54,101 nt of DNA. Source: Paraburkholderia bannensis NBRC 103871 (GTDB lineage: Bacteria; Pseudomonadota; Gammaproteobacteria; Burkholderiales; Burkholderiaceae). Under the pieces are notes generated by a model, which was given only the letters and a program-made list of their open reading frames with translations, made no database searches and was not told the DNA's origin. The DNA lies in the NCBI RefSeq assembly GCF_000685015.1, contig NZ_BAYA01000039.1:1-54101 (forward strand), written 5' to 3'. Of the stretch, positions 20,036 through 28,455 are shown one piece after another. The first letter of the stretch is position 1, and every line of letters begins with the position of its first letter. The translations under genes and the position numbers were made by a program.

Positions 20036-20144
20036 AACGACATAGTTCATGGCGTCTGCCGTTGGCGATCAAAACGCCGCCGGCGCGCGTTGCGGGTACG
20101 ATAGCTTCGTCAAGCCCCATCGCGCCCTGGAACAAGCTGGCACC

Positions 20145-22286
20145 ATGACCTCGAAGGATCGCCGTCACTTTCTGCACGCCGCTGCTGCAGGCGCCACGCT
20201 CGGCCTGTTTCCAGCGGCCATTCGTCGCGCGCTCGCGATTCCCGCCAGCTCTGTCATCGGCACGATTCAGGACGTCCAGCACGTCGTGATCTTCATGCAG
20301 GAGAACCGCTCGTTCGACCATTATTTCGGCACTTTGCCGGGCGTGCGCGGCTTCGGCGACCGCATCACGATTCCGCAGCCGCAAGGCGCGAGCGTCTGGC
20401 AGCAGAGCGACGGTGTGCGCAGCGTGCTGCCCTTCCATCTCGACAGGACAAAAGGCAACGCGCTGCTCGCGGGCGGCGCGCACGAATGGCTCGACGCGCA
20501 CAGCGCCTGGGATCAGGGCCGCATGACGCAATGGCCGAAGTCGAAAGGCGATACGTCGATGGGCTATCTGGACGTCGCCGATCTGCCGTTTCACTTCGCG
20601 CTCGCGAATGCCTTCACGATCTGCGACGCCTACCATTGTTCACTGCACGGCGGCACCAATTCGAACCGCATCTTCCTGTGGACAGGCACGAACGGCCCCG
20701 GCGGCGGTGGCCTCGAACCGCACGCGGTGGTGAACAACAACGGCTGGGACTGGCTCGGCCCCTCGGAAAAGGGGCTGAAATGGACGACCTACGCGGAGCG
20801 CCTGCAAAAAGCGGGGGTGAGCTGGAAGGTCTACGAGAACCAGCCCGATAACTACAACGACAACCCGCTCTGCGGTTTCGCGAGCTTCCGCAAAGTGCAC
20901 GAATCGATCGCCGGTGCACCCAATGCGCCGTGGACGCCGGAAATCGAAGCCGCTTCGCCTCTCTATAAAGGCATTGGCAACACCATGCCCGACGGCGGCT
21001 TCCTGCAAGCGCTGCGAGACGACATCGCCGCGAACCGCATGCCGCAAGTCAGCTGGATCATTTCCCCGCAGGCCTATTGCGAACATCCCGCCGTTTCGAC
21101 GCCTGATCAGGGCGCGTGGTACATCCAGCAGGTGCTCGACACGCTCACGGCCAATCCCGAGGTGTGGAGCAAGACCGTGCTGTTCGTGAACTACGACGAG
21201 AACGACTGCTTCTTCGATCACGTTCCGCCGCCAGACGTGCCGTCGCCCAACGCCGACGGCACCTATGCAGGCAAATCGACCGTCAGCACGAAGCACGAAT
21301 ACTTCACCGCGCCCAACCCGCCCAACGACGAAAAGCCGCTCACGCCGGACGGTCTGCCCTATGGCCCCGGCCCGCGCGTGCCGATGTTCGTGATCTCGCC
21401 GTGGAGCACGGGCGGGTTCGTCAATTCGCAGGCGTTCGATCACACCTCCGTGCTGCGCTTTCTCGAACGGCGCTTTGGCGTCGAGGAACCGAATATCAGC
21501 CCGTGGCGGCGCGCGGTGTTCGGCGACATGACGTCGGCACTTAACTTCAGCATGCCTAACGAAAAATTGGCAAGCTCCTTCCCCGTCACGAACAAGGCCG
21601 CCGCCGATGCGCTCAACGCCCAGCAAAGCAGGCTGAAGGCCGTGCCGCCGCCAGCCGTTGCCGCCCAGACGCTGCCACGCCAGGCGCGGCTCTCGCGGCC
21701 TTCGCGTGCGCTGCCGTATCGATTGCATGTCCACGCGAGTGTCGAGGGACGGCGCAAGGTGCGTCTTGAGTTTGTGAACGAAGGCAGCGCGGGCGCGGTC
21801 TTCCACGTCTACGACCGGCTGCATCTGGAGCGCATTCCCCGCCGCTACACGGTCGAAGCAGGCAAGCACTCAAGCGACGAATGGACGCCCGCATCCGCCG
21901 ACGCCGATCGCTACGATCTGTGGGTGCTTGGCCCCAACGGCTTTCATCGCGGCTTCACCGGCGACGTCAGCGCTGTCCAGCGCGGCCCGAATCCCGAAAC
22001 GCGATTGCGCTACGACGCGGCGAACAACGTGCTGACCCTCGCGATCGGCAACAGCGGGCGCGAACCCGCCACCTGCAGCGTGAAGCCCAACGCGTATCGC
22101 AGCGATTCGCCGTGGACTGCCACGGTCGCCCCGCATGGCCGCGCCGAACAAAGCTGGCCGCTGGCCGCGTCGGGCGGCTGGTACGACTTCACGCTGAGCG
22201 CCGAAAACGGCGTGACGCGCCGCTTTGCCGGCCGCCTGGAAACGGGGCGGGACAGCATCAGCGACCCGGACATGGGGAGCGATTGA
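20145..22286 (+). CDS. Phosphocholine-specific phospholipase C, Tat-exported
   Basis: 713 residues. The N-terminus MTSKDRRHFLHAAAAGATLGLF is a twin-arginine signal (DRRHFL then a hydrophobic stretch). The catalytic domain has HVVIFMQENRSFDHYFGTLPGVRGF, the hallmark of the PlcH/PlcN/acid phosphatase superfamily, and later YHCSLHGGTNSNRIFLWTG and VNYDENDCFFDHVPPP. The C-terminal ~200 residues fit the two small beta domains (DUF756) of this family. It hydrolyses phosphatidylcholine outside the cytoplasm, giving diacylglycerol and phosphocholine. The ATG at 20145 is chosen so that the signal is N-terminal; the frame is open 32 codons further upstream. A LysR gene precedes it. Confidence 0.94.
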   Translation: MTSKDRRHFLHAAAAGATLGLFPAAIRRALAIPASSVIGTIQDVQHVVIFMQENRSFDHYFGTLPGVRGFGDRITIPQPQGASVWQQSDGVRSVLPFHLDRTKGNALLAGGAHEWLDAHSAWDQGRMTQWPKSKGDTSMGYLDVADLPFHFALANAFTICDAYHCSLHGGTNSNRIFLWTGTNGPGGGGLEPHAVVNNNGWDWLGPSEKGLKWTTYAERLQKAGVSWKVYENQPDNYNDNPLCGFASFRKVHESIAGAPNAPWTPEIEAASPLYKGIGNTMPDGGFLQALRDDIAANRMPQVSWIISPQAYCEHPAVSTPDQGAWYIQQVLDTLTANPEVWSKTVLFVNYDENDCFFDHVPPPDVPSPNADGTYAGKSTVSTKHEYFTAPNPPNDEKPLTPDGLPYGPGPRVPMFVISPWSTGGFVNSQAFDHTSVLRFLERRFGVEEPNISPWRRAVFGDMTSALNFSMPNEKLASSFPVTNKAAADALNAQQSRLKAVPPPAVAAQTLPRQARLSRPSRALPYRLHVHASVEGRRKVRLEFVNEGSAGAVFHVYDRLHLERIPRRYTVEAGKHSSDEWTPASADADRYDLWVLGPNGFHRGFTGDVSAVQRGPNPETRLRYDAANNVLTLAIGNSGREPATCSVKPNAYRSDSPWTATVAPHGRAEQSWPLAASGGWYDFTLSAENGVTRRFAGRLETGRDSISDPDMGSD

Positions 22287-22314
22287 ACCGGCAACATGCG
22301 CCACGCGGGACATT

Positions 22315-22328
22315 TTGTATCGATTGAT
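22315..22328 (+). promoter_or_regulatory. Candidate TetR operator in the tetR promoter
   Basis: TTGTATCGATTGAT at 22315-22328 lies about 35 bp before the TetR-family start. The same 14 bases occur, inverted, at 26455-26468 in the divergent MFS/SDR promoter region. Sharing suggests autoregulation and control of that pair; not proven. Confidence 0.5.
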
Positions 22329-22362
22329 TTAAAATAAAACGTCCCTACCCGATGGAGCCGCC

Positions 22363-22968
22363 ATGGGCCGTCCCCGCGAATTCGATGAAACCAGCGTACT
22401 GGACGCCGCGTGCGGCGCGTTCTGGGCGCGCGGCTACGAGGCCACCTCGACGCGCGATCTCGTGAAGGCCACCGGCCTCACGCAGCCGAGCCTCTACAAC
22501 GCATTCGGCGACAAGCGCGCGCTGTTCCTGCGCGTGCTCGATCACTATCTGGAGCATTCGCTGCGAGAGCGCATCGTGCGGCACGAGGCCGCCGCGACGC
22601 CCGGCACGGCCATCGCCGGCTTTTTCGCCGAGACGATTCAGCGCTCGCTCGACGATCCAGCCAAGCGCGGCTGCCTGATGGTGAATTCCGGCCTGGAAGC
22701 CGCTCCCGACGACGACGAACTGCGCAACGCCATCGCCGCGGAAGTCACGCAGATTCGCGACTTTTTCCTGCGCTGCGTGCAAGCTGGCCAGCGCAGCGGC
22801 GAGATCGCGAAGACGGTCGGCGCAGCGGAAGCGGCCCAACATCTGCTTGCGGTACTGCTGGGCCTGCGCGTGATCGCCCGTATTCATCCCGAGCGCGAGT
22901 GGCTCACCGGCGCCGTCGCGCCCGCGCTCACGCTGCTCGGGCTGCTGCCGGGGCATGGTGCGCATTGA
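22363..22968 (+). CDS. TetR/AcrR family transcriptional regulator
   Basis: 201 residues. The N-terminal helix-turn-helix is FDETSVLDAACGAFWARGYEATSTRDLVKATGLTQPSLYNAFGDKRALF, classic TetR. The C-terminal part (FAETIQRSLDDPAKRGCLMVNSGLEAAPDDDELRNAI) matches the TetR_C-type ligand domain of the YxaF/AcrR group. GGAG five bases upstream supports the ATG. Its promoter has a 14-bp motif also found between an MFS transporter and an SDR gene 4 kb to the right, so those are candidate targets. The inducer is unknown. Confidence 0.93.
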   Translation: MGRPREFDETSVLDAACGAFWARGYEATSTRDLVKATGLTQPSLYNAFGDKRALFLRVLDHYLEHSLRERIVRHEAAATPGTAIAGFFAETIQRSLDDPAKRGCLMVNSGLEAAPDDDELRNAIAAEVTQIRDFFLRCVQAGQRSGEIAKTVGAAEAAQHLLAVLLGLRVIARIHPEREWLTGAVAPALTLLGLLPGHGAH

Positions 22969-22988
22969 GTCCTTTTTAAAGGCTCTTT

Positions 22989-23005
22989 CTAAACCTGCGG
23001 TTTAG
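22989..23005. promoter_or_regulatory. Short inverted repeat upstream of the Rrf2 gene
   Basis: CTAAACC-TGC-GGTTTAG, a perfect 7-bp inverted repeat 64 bp before the Rrf2-type gene and 21 bp after the tetR stop. There is no U-tract, so an operator (perhaps for the Rrf2 regulator) is as likely as an mRNA hairpin. Confidence 0.35.
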
Positions 23006-23068
23006 CCTGCGCGAGCGGCGCGGTCGTGATACCCTTATAACTCCGATTCAATTAGTCGTGGTATAGCC

Positions 23069-23590
23069 ATGTCTTACATCAGCACCGGCGTCGAGTACGG
23101 TTTGCATTGCCTGCTCTATCTGGCCGATCCCGAAGGCGTGCGCGAGGCAAGCGTGCGCGATCTCGCCGAGATGCAGGGCGTCTCCGTCGATTACGCCGCC
23201 AAGCTTTTTACGCGCCTTGCCAAGGCCGGACTCGTTTCGGCCACCGAGGGGATTCGCGGCGGCTTCGCGCTCGCACGCGCGCCGGAAGCGATCACGGTGC
23301 ACGATGTCGTCGAAGCCATCGACGGCGTCAAACCGCTGTTCGATTGCCGCGAGATCCGCTCGCAATGCGCGCTGTTCGACGACGCCGCGCCGGCATGGGC
23401 CACGCGCGGCACCTGCTCGATCCACGCCGTCATGCAGGGCGCGGAGCGCAGCATGCGCGACGAGCTGAAAAAGCACACGCTCGCCGATCTCGCCACGCGC
23501 GCGCACGCCAAGGCGCCAGCCAGCCACGGCAAGCACGTGGTGCAATGGTTCAGCGACCGCGCCGCGAACCGGCGCAGCGATCGCGCGTAA
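23069..23590 (+). CDS. Rrf2 family transcriptional regulator
   Basis: 173 residues with the Rrf2 winged helix: YISTGVEYGLHCLLYLAD, VSVDYAAKLFTRLAKAGLV and the wing EGIRGGFALAR. Three cysteines lie in the region where IscR/NsrR bind an iron-sulfur cluster (Cys93, Cys100, Cys116), but the spacing C-x6-C-x15-C differs from those proteins, so cluster binding or thiol redox sensing is only possible. It is convergent with the NADH-dehydrogenase-like gene and they share a bidirectional terminator. Confidence 0.92.
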   Translation: MSYISTGVEYGLHCLLYLADPEGVREASVRDLAEMQGVSVDYAAKLFTRLAKAGLVSATEGIRGGFALARAPEAITVHDVVEAIDGVKPLFDCREIRSQCALFDDAAPAWATRGTCSIHAVMQGAERSMRDELKKHTLADLATRAHAKAPASHGKHVVQWFSDRAANRRSDRA

Positions 23591-23651
23591 TCGCCGCTAT
23601 CACACCACCATAAAACCGCTTTAGAACCGCTATAAAACGCGGGCATAAAAA

Positions 23652-23677
23652 AAACAGGCTCTTTTCAGAGCCTGTTT
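23652..23677. terminator. Bidirectional rho-independent terminator
   Basis: Perfect 11-bp stem AAACAGGCTCT / AGAGCCTGTTT with a TTTC loop, flanked by A-rich and T-rich tracts. It lies between the convergent Rrf2 and flavoprotein genes and can serve both. Confidence 0.9.
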
Positions 23678-23699
23678 TTACGTTACGACCTCAATTCGC

Positions 23700-24905
23700 T
23701 TACGCAACCACGATCCGGCGCGGATCGGCAGCCGCCAGCACCTCGGCGCGATCTGCGCGCGGCGGATAGATCCATTCGGTGTTGATGCGCTGCTTGAGCT
23801 GCTTCGCTTCCTGGCCGCTCAGCTTGACTTCGCGCTCCCAGCCTTCCGTGTACACCGCGCCCCACGGGCCGAGATCGAGACAGGTCACGTATTTCGGCTG
23901 GCTGTACGCGATGGTTTCCAGGCCGAGCAGATCGGCGGCCGCATTGTGCCCCGCGGAGCGGCCCAGATTCATCGCATGCTGGCACGACATCAACGTGCGG
24001 TTACCCACGTCGTCGGTGGCCGCGCTGGCGACGTCGCCCGTTGCGTACACGCCGGGCACGCCCTCAACGGCCAGATTGCTGTCCACGTAGAGGCGGCCCG
24101 CAGCATCGCGGCGCGCCGGAATCTGCGCGGTCAGCGCGCTGGCACGCACGCCGGCCGTCCAGATCACGGTGTTCGAGTCGATGCGTGTGCCGTCGGCCGT
24201 CGTCACGCCGTTGGCATCGACCGCAGCGACGCCTTGACCCAGTTGCCACGTGACGCCCAGATCGCGCAATGCGGTCTCGATCACGGGACGCGGGCCCGGG
24301 CCAAGATCGGGGCCGATCGCGTCGTTGCGTTCGACCACAACCACGCGCACCTGTGCATCCTGGCCAAGCGCGGCACGCAGGCGTGCGGGCATTTCTGCTG
24401 CGGTTTCAATACCCGTGAAGCCGCCGCCCGCCACCACGACGGTGTTGCGCGCGGGCGTATCGGGCTGCTGCGCGAGATTGCGGATATGGGTTTCGAGCGC
24501 TGCGGCTTCGTCGATCTGGTCGACGCTGAAGGCGTGTTCGGCAAGGCCCGCAATCTCGGGGCGGAACAGCTTGCTGCCCGCCGCCAGCACGAGGCGGTCG
24601 TAGCCCAGCGTGAAGGCGCGGCCTTGCATGTCCTGTCCCGTCACTTCGCGACGGTCGGTATGAATCTGCTCGACCATGCCCTGCACGAACTTCACGCCGA
24701 CTGCATCGAAGATTGCCGTGAGCGGCGCCTTCATGTTCTCCGGGCCTTCCTCGTACAGACGCGGGCGCACGTGCAGATGCGGATCCGGCGCGATCAGCGT
24801 GATTTCGACATCGGCGCGACCGGCCTCGTCGATCAGACGCGCCGCGCTCAGTGCGCTCCACATACCGGCAAAACCGGCCCCGACAATCAGAATTCGCTTC
24901 GACAT
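23700..24905 (-). CDS. NAD(P)/FAD-dependent oxidoreductase (NDH-2-like)
   Basis: 401 residues. It opens with the FAD-binding motif VGAGFAGMWSALSAARL and has a second dinucleotide fold AGGGFTGIETAAEMPARLRA near the middle. A late FAD motif, GVYATGDVASA, follows. This is the type-II NADH dehydrogenase/pyridine-nucleotide disulfide family; it lacks the CxxxxC redox disulfide. It likely oxidises NAD(P)H and passes electrons to quinone or another acceptor. The ATG at 24905 is set by AGGAG seven bases upstream; the longer frame to 25025 is rejected. A large inverted repeat lies about 80 bp upstream. Confidence 0.92.
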   Translation of the reverse strand: MSKRILIVGAGFAGMWSALSAARLIDEAGRADVEITLIAPDPHLHVRPRLYEEGPENMKAPLTAIFDAVGVKFVQGMVEQIHTDRREVTGQDMQGRAFTLGYDRLVLAAGSKLFRPEIAGLAEHAFSVDQIDEAAALETHIRNLAQQPDTPARNTVVVAGGGFTGIETAAEMPARLRAALGQDAQVRVVVVERNDAIGPDLGPGPRPVIETALRDLGVTWQLGQGVAAVDANGVTTADGTRIDSNTVIWTAGVRASALTAQIPARRDAAGRLYVDSNLAVEGVPGVYATGDVASAATDDVGNRTLMSCQHAMNLGRSAGHNAAADLLGLETIAYSQPKYVTCLDLGPWGAVYTEGWEREVKLSGQEAKQLKQRINTEWIYPPRADRAEVLAAADPRRIVVA

Positions 24906-24984
24906 GTTCCACTCCTGTAGATCGTTGCGTGAGTCCGAACCTTGTCGAACCACTGCACCTGGAAAACACGCTGCAACGTCGCAA

Positions 24985-25019
24985 CGCATAACTACGATTC
25001 TATGAGTCGTAGTTATGCG
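24985..25019. promoter_or_regulatory. Large inverted repeat upstream of the NDH-2-like gene
   Basis: Perfect 13-bp arms CGCATAACTACGA (24985-24997) and TCGTAGTTATGCG (25007-25019), spacer 9 bp. It lies 80-114 bp upstream of the flavoprotein start. There is no U-run on either side, and operator use by an unknown dimeric regulator is the likely role. Confidence 0.65.
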
Positions 25020-25134
25020 AGACAATGCGACTTAATGAAACAGACTGTTGACCGAAATCGCCATGATCGATGGCGGCGTCGTTGAGCTTTCGTCGGATCA
25101 ATCCACGAGGCGCGTGCCCGCCCGCTGCAAATGA

Positions 25135-25167
25135 AAACGCCCGCGTGCGGTCGGCACGCGGGCGTTT
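25135..25167 (-). terminator. Rho-independent terminator of the MFS gene
   Basis: Perfect 14-bp stem AAACGCCCGCGTGC / GCACGCGGGCGTTT with a 5-base loop, followed by T's on the minus strand. It lies 48 bp past the MFS stop. Confidence 0.85.
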
Positions 25168-25214
25168 GTGGGTCGTTCGCTATCGTTAGATTAGTGATAC
25201 GAATGACCTGCAAA

Positions 25215-26432
25215 TCAGGTTGAGCGACGGCTCATGAACAGATCCACGACGAATGCCAACGTCAATGCAACCGCACCACACGCGAAGATCAGCGCGTAGT
25301 TTTCGTGCGTGTGTGTGAACAGATACGAGTAACCGTAGCCACCCAGCGCCTGGAACAACGCGAAAGCCGTAGTCGCGCGGCTCCAAGCGGCACGCTGCTC
25401 CAGGTGATCGTGCGGAACCAGTTCGTGGATGCGGCCAAGCGCAAGCGGCACGACGCCTGGCGTGAATGCACCGAGTATCACGGTCGCGGCCAATATCGCC
25501 GCCATTTGGCTCGACGCCGCGAGCAAGGCAACCGCAACGGCCTGCGCCAGCAGCGCGAAACGCCAGGTCAGTCGAAAGCCGATACGATCCGCCACCTGCC
25601 CGCACACGATCGGCCCCGCGGTGGCCGCGACGCCATACAGCACCCAGATGTACGCACCGTTTGCCGCACCGTGCCCGAGACCACGCGCCACATAGTCGAC
25701 GAGCAGCACCATCGCCGGCACGAGCCCCAACGCATTCGCCGCATATTGTGCGTAGTGCACGCGCAGCGCGCCCGCGGCCTTTGCACTGCCGTGCTGGGCG
25801 CTTTCATGCGCTCGCGCCGCCGCCGGCGCGTCGCTGCGCGGCCAGCCGAACCAGCTGATGGCCGTGAGCAGCAACGCAATCGCGCCAAGTCCCATCCACG
25901 TCGTTCGCAGGCCATAGTGAAGCAGCCAGGGAATCGCCGTGCCCGACGCCGCAATGCCCAGTCCCAGCCCGAAAAAGATCATCCCGCTGACAAAGCCGCG
26001 CCGCGCAGGCGGCACGTGCGGCAGGATCGACGTTGCGACCAGCACCATGATCGCGCCGCCCGCCACGCCCGACAAAAGCCGCCACGCGAAGAACCACGCG
26101 ACCGACAGCGGGAACGCACACGCAAAAAACGCCAGCGTTGCCGCCGCCATGAGCGCGCGCAGCGCGAGCCGGTTGCCGAGCCCATGCGCAATCGACCGGC
26201 CGAGCAACGCACCCAGCAGGTAGCCCGCGAAATTGGCCGCGCCCAGCGTGACGGCCTGCGATGCCGAGAACCAGTGCGCCTGGATCAACGGCGGAATCAG
26301 CGGCGTGTACGCAAAGCGCGCAAGCCCGATCGCGACAAAGCTGCCGCACAAGCCCGCGAGCGTCGCGAAAAGCGCCCGCGCGTCGAGCCGGTCGGGCACG
26401 CGCACGCCCAGAGTCGATGGAGTTGCCGACAT
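25215..26432 (-). CDS. MFS transporter, YbfB/YjiJ family
   Basis: 405 residues with about twelve hydrophobic segments. The start of the membrane part, LAGLCGSFVAIGLARFAYTPLIPPLI, is typical of YbfB/YjiJ-type permeases, and GARRGFVSGMIFFGLGLGI-like sequence (PARRGFVSGMIFFG) appears near the middle. GAGGAAAG precedes the ATG. The substrate is unknown. It is divergent from an SDR gene, and the 136-bp gap between them contains two inverted copies of a motif also found in the tetR promoter. Efflux of a compound that the SDR also acts on is a guess from context. Confidence 0.9.
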   Translation of the reverse strand: MSATPSTLGVRVPDRLDARALFATLAGLCGSFVAIGLARFAYTPLIPPLIQAHWFSASQAVTLGAANFAGYLLGALLGRSIAHGLGNRLALRALMAAATLAFFACAFPLSVAWFFAWRLLSGVAGGAIMVLVATSILPHVPPARRGFVSGMIFFGLGLGIAASGTAIPWLLHYGLRTTWMGLGAIALLLTAISWFGWPRSDAPAAARAHESAQHGSAKAAGALRVHYAQYAANALGLVPAMVLLVDYVARGLGHGAANGAYIWVLYGVAATAGPIVCGQVADRIGFRLTWRFALLAQAVAVALLAASSQMAAILAATVILGAFTPGVVPLALGRIHELVPHDHLEQRAAWSRATTAFALFQALGGYGYSYLFTHTHENYALIFACGAVALTLAFVVDLFMSRRST

Positions 26433-26454
26433 GTTTGCTTTCCTCGTTTTCTAT

Positions 26455-26492
26455 ATCAATCGATACAATACGTCGCATTCTATATCGATTGA
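26455..26492. promoter_or_regulatory. Paired TATCGATTGA operator between MFS and SDR genes
   Basis: TCAATCGATA at 26456-26465 and its complement TATCGATTGA at 26483-26492 form an inverted pair with a 17-bp spacer. The left copy extends to 14 bases identical to a site in the tetR promoter (22315-22328). Confidence 0.55.
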
Positions 26493-26568
26493 CACAAAAC
26501 GCAAGCCTTGAGCGCAACGCCATGGCACGCGCAGTACACTGCCCGTTCTTCATGAGACAGGAGCCAGC

Positions 26569-27363
26569 ATGAAAATCGACTTGTCAGGAAAACTTGCACT
26601 CGTCACCGGTTCGGCAGCGGGTATCGGTCTGGCCATCGCCAAGGGACTGGCGGGCACGGGCGCGAACGTGATCGTGAGCAGCCGCAACGAGGCCAACGTG
26701 CGCGACGCCGAAGACATCGTGCGCGCAGCCGTGCCGGGGGCGCAGGTGCATGGCTTTGTGGGCGACCTGTCAAACGAGGCCGGCTGTGCGGCCCTCGTGA
26801 AGGCGTATCCGAAGGTGGACATCCTCGTGAACAACCTGGGCGTGTTCAAACTGGAGGACTTCTTCGAGATTCCCGATAGCGAATGGCAGCGCTTTTTCGA
26901 CACCAATGTCATGTCGGGCGTGCGTCTGTCGCGAGCCTATGCCGAGGCAATGGTGAAACAGGGCTGGGGCCGCATCGTGTTCATTTCGTCGGAGTCGGGG
27001 CTCAATATTCCCGCCGACATGATTCACTACGGCATGACCAAGACCGCGCAGCTCGCGGTGGCGCGCGGTCTCGCCAAGCGGCTCGCGGGCACGGGCGTGA
27101 CGGTCAATTCGGTGCTGCCCGGGCCGACGCTTTCGGACGGCGTCGAAGCCATGCTCAAGGACGAAGTCGCGCGAACGGGCAAGAGCGCCGAGGAAGTCGC
27201 GGCAGCCTTTGTTCGCGAACATCGTTCGTCTTCCATCATCCAGCGCGCGGCGAGCGTGGAAGAAGTGGCGAATATGGTGGTCTATGCGTGCTCGAAGCAG
27301 GCTTCGGCGACTACGGGCGCGGCGCTGCGCGTGGACGGCGGCGTGGTGGATACGATCGCCTGA
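26569..27363 (+). CDS. SDR family NAD(P)-dependent oxidoreductase
   Basis: 264 residues. It has TGSAAGIGLAIAKGLAG (cofactor loop), NNLGVF in place of the usual NNAG, and the catalytic YGMTK. It ends with the typical GAALRVDGGVVDTIA. AGGAG six bases upstream supports the ATG. It is divergent from the YbfB-type MFS gene and likely shares its operator. Substrate unknown. The NNLG variant occurs in some SDR families and does not by itself mean loss of activity. Confidence 0.92.
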   Translation: MKIDLSGKLALVTGSAAGIGLAIAKGLAGTGANVIVSSRNEANVRDAEDIVRAAVPGAQVHGFVGDLSNEAGCAALVKAYPKVDILVNNLGVFKLEDFFEIPDSEWQRFFDTNVMSGVRLSRAYAEAMVKQGWGRIVFISSESGLNIPADMIHYGMTKTAQLAVARGLAKRLAGTGVTVNSVLPGPTLSDGVEAMLKDEVARTGKSAEEVAAAFVREHRSSSIIQRAASVEEVANMVVYACSKQASATTGAALRVDGGVVDTIA

Positions 27364-27399
27364 TTGTCATTCGATATCCTGAATAAATGCATTCGTAAA

Positions 27400-27429
27400 A
27401 ACGGCCCGCGCATCGCAGCGCGGGCCGTT
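27400..27429. terminator. Bidirectional terminator after the SDR gene
   Basis: 12-bp stem AACGGCCCGCGC / GCGCGGGCCGTT with a 6-base loop. The T-run on the minus strand fits the DUF1328 gene that ends at 27476; on the plus strand it can end the SDR message. Confidence 0.75.
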
Positions 27430-27475
27430 CTCTCATCGTGAGACTGGTCACGCGAGATGAGTGCAGATCAGTGCA

Positions 27476-27640
27476 TCAGCCCCGCCGCACGACGCCCAGC
27501 AACAACGTGACGAGGAACACCACGAGGAAAATGAAGAACAGGATCTTGGCAATCGATGCCGCGCCCGCCGCGATGCCGCCGAAACCGAACACGGCGGCGA
27601 TGATTGCGATGATGAAGAAAATGACTGCGTATTGAAGCAT
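27476..27640 (-). CDS. DUF1328 family small membrane protein
   Basis: 54 residues, almost entirely hydrophobic: MLQYAVIFFIIAIIAAVFGF then a Gly/Ala turn and a second helix ILFFIFLVVFLVTLLLG. This is the two-helix DUF1328 (YtjA) pattern, an inner-membrane protein of unknown function often induced by stress. GGAGG five bases before the ATG at 27640 fixes the start. Confidence 0.9.
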   Translation of the reverse strand: MLQYAVIFFIIAIIAAVFGFGGIAAGAASIAKILFFIFLVVFLVTLLLGVVRRG

Positions 27641-27676
27641 GACGTCCTCCAGTCTCCGGTTCATTCCGGGTTAAGG

Positions 27677-27988
27677 TCAGGTGCCGCGCGCACGCGGCAG
27701 GTAAAAACCGGGTAAAAGCAATGCATTCGTCAGCTCGCCTGTCGTTGCAGCGTGAGCAGCGAACATAAAAAGAGGAGCGGGAGCACCCTGCACGTCAGGC
27801 AGCGCGCCTTCCGCCGCCCCCGCTCCTGCGCCAAGCGAAACCCAACGCGACTGCGAACCGGTGAAGCGCACGGCGCCGACGGGAAATCGCGCAAGCTGGC
27901 CGACCGGCTTAACGTCCGGCTTCACGTCCGGTTCAACAACGTCCGGTTTAACGTAGAAGTTCGACACGGCGAACTCCTCGACGCTCAA
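27677..27988 (-). CDS. Hypothetical protein, doubtful
   Basis: 103 codons starting from a TTG that overlaps the stop of the DUF1488 gene. The first part has repeated Pro-Asp-Val-Lys units (VKPDVVEPDVKPDVKP) and G/C-rich third positions; the rest has no recognisable motif. No ribosome site is seen, so it would depend on coupling to the upstream gene. It may be non-coding. Confidence 0.3.
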   Translation of the reverse strand: MSVEEFAVSNFYVKPDVVEPDVKPDVKPVGQLARFPVGAVRFTGSQSRWVSLGAGAGAAEGALPDVQGAPAPLFMFAAHAATTGELTNALLLPGFYLPRARGT

Positions 27989-28275
27989 TGCAGGACGTCC
28001 GGCACGTCGGGCGCGCGGAAGCGGCCGCTATGCAGCACCACTGGGCCCGCGCCCTGCTCGATGGCGCGCGTGCAGACCGCGCGAATGCGTGTCTGCCCGC
28101 GCTGGAACGCCTCGCGCAAGGGCCCTTCAAGCGCCGATTGCGCGCCGAAGTGATCTTCCAGCGCCTCCGCCGTGATCGCGCAGTCGAGCGGTTCGCCGTC
28201 CACCTCGGCAATGAAGTGCATCTGTAGATTCGCTCCGTCGAATTGCGGCGGCTCGTTGCGATATCGGATGTCCAT
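27985..28275 (-). CDS. DUF1488 family protein
   Basis: 96 residues beginning MDIRYRNEPPQFDGANLQMHF, with ITAEALEDHFGA in the middle: the DUF1488 pattern, a small cytoplasmic family of unknown function common in Burkholderiales. The frame continues to 28350, but family members start near the MDI, and AGGA lies about eight bases before it. It stands in a run of small leftward genes. Confidence 0.8.
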   Translation of the reverse strand: MDIRYRNEPPQFDGANLQMHFIAEVDGEPLDCAITAEALEDHFGAQSALEGPLREAFQRGQTRIRAVCTRAIEQGAGPVVLHSGRFRAPDVPDVLH

Positions 28276-28455
28276 GTCGGTGTTCCTGGCCTCCCTGGCC
28301 ATGTCCTCGAATTCGTGCGGCAAACTGCCCGCCAGCGCCTGCTCCTGCATGTTCCGTTTTCATTGAGCAAGCGCGATGCCCGAGGTCGACCGTCGGGGCG
28401 CAACGCCATTTCGCTGACGCTGCGCCGCCGCATGCGGCCGTTGCCGCCAGCCCGC

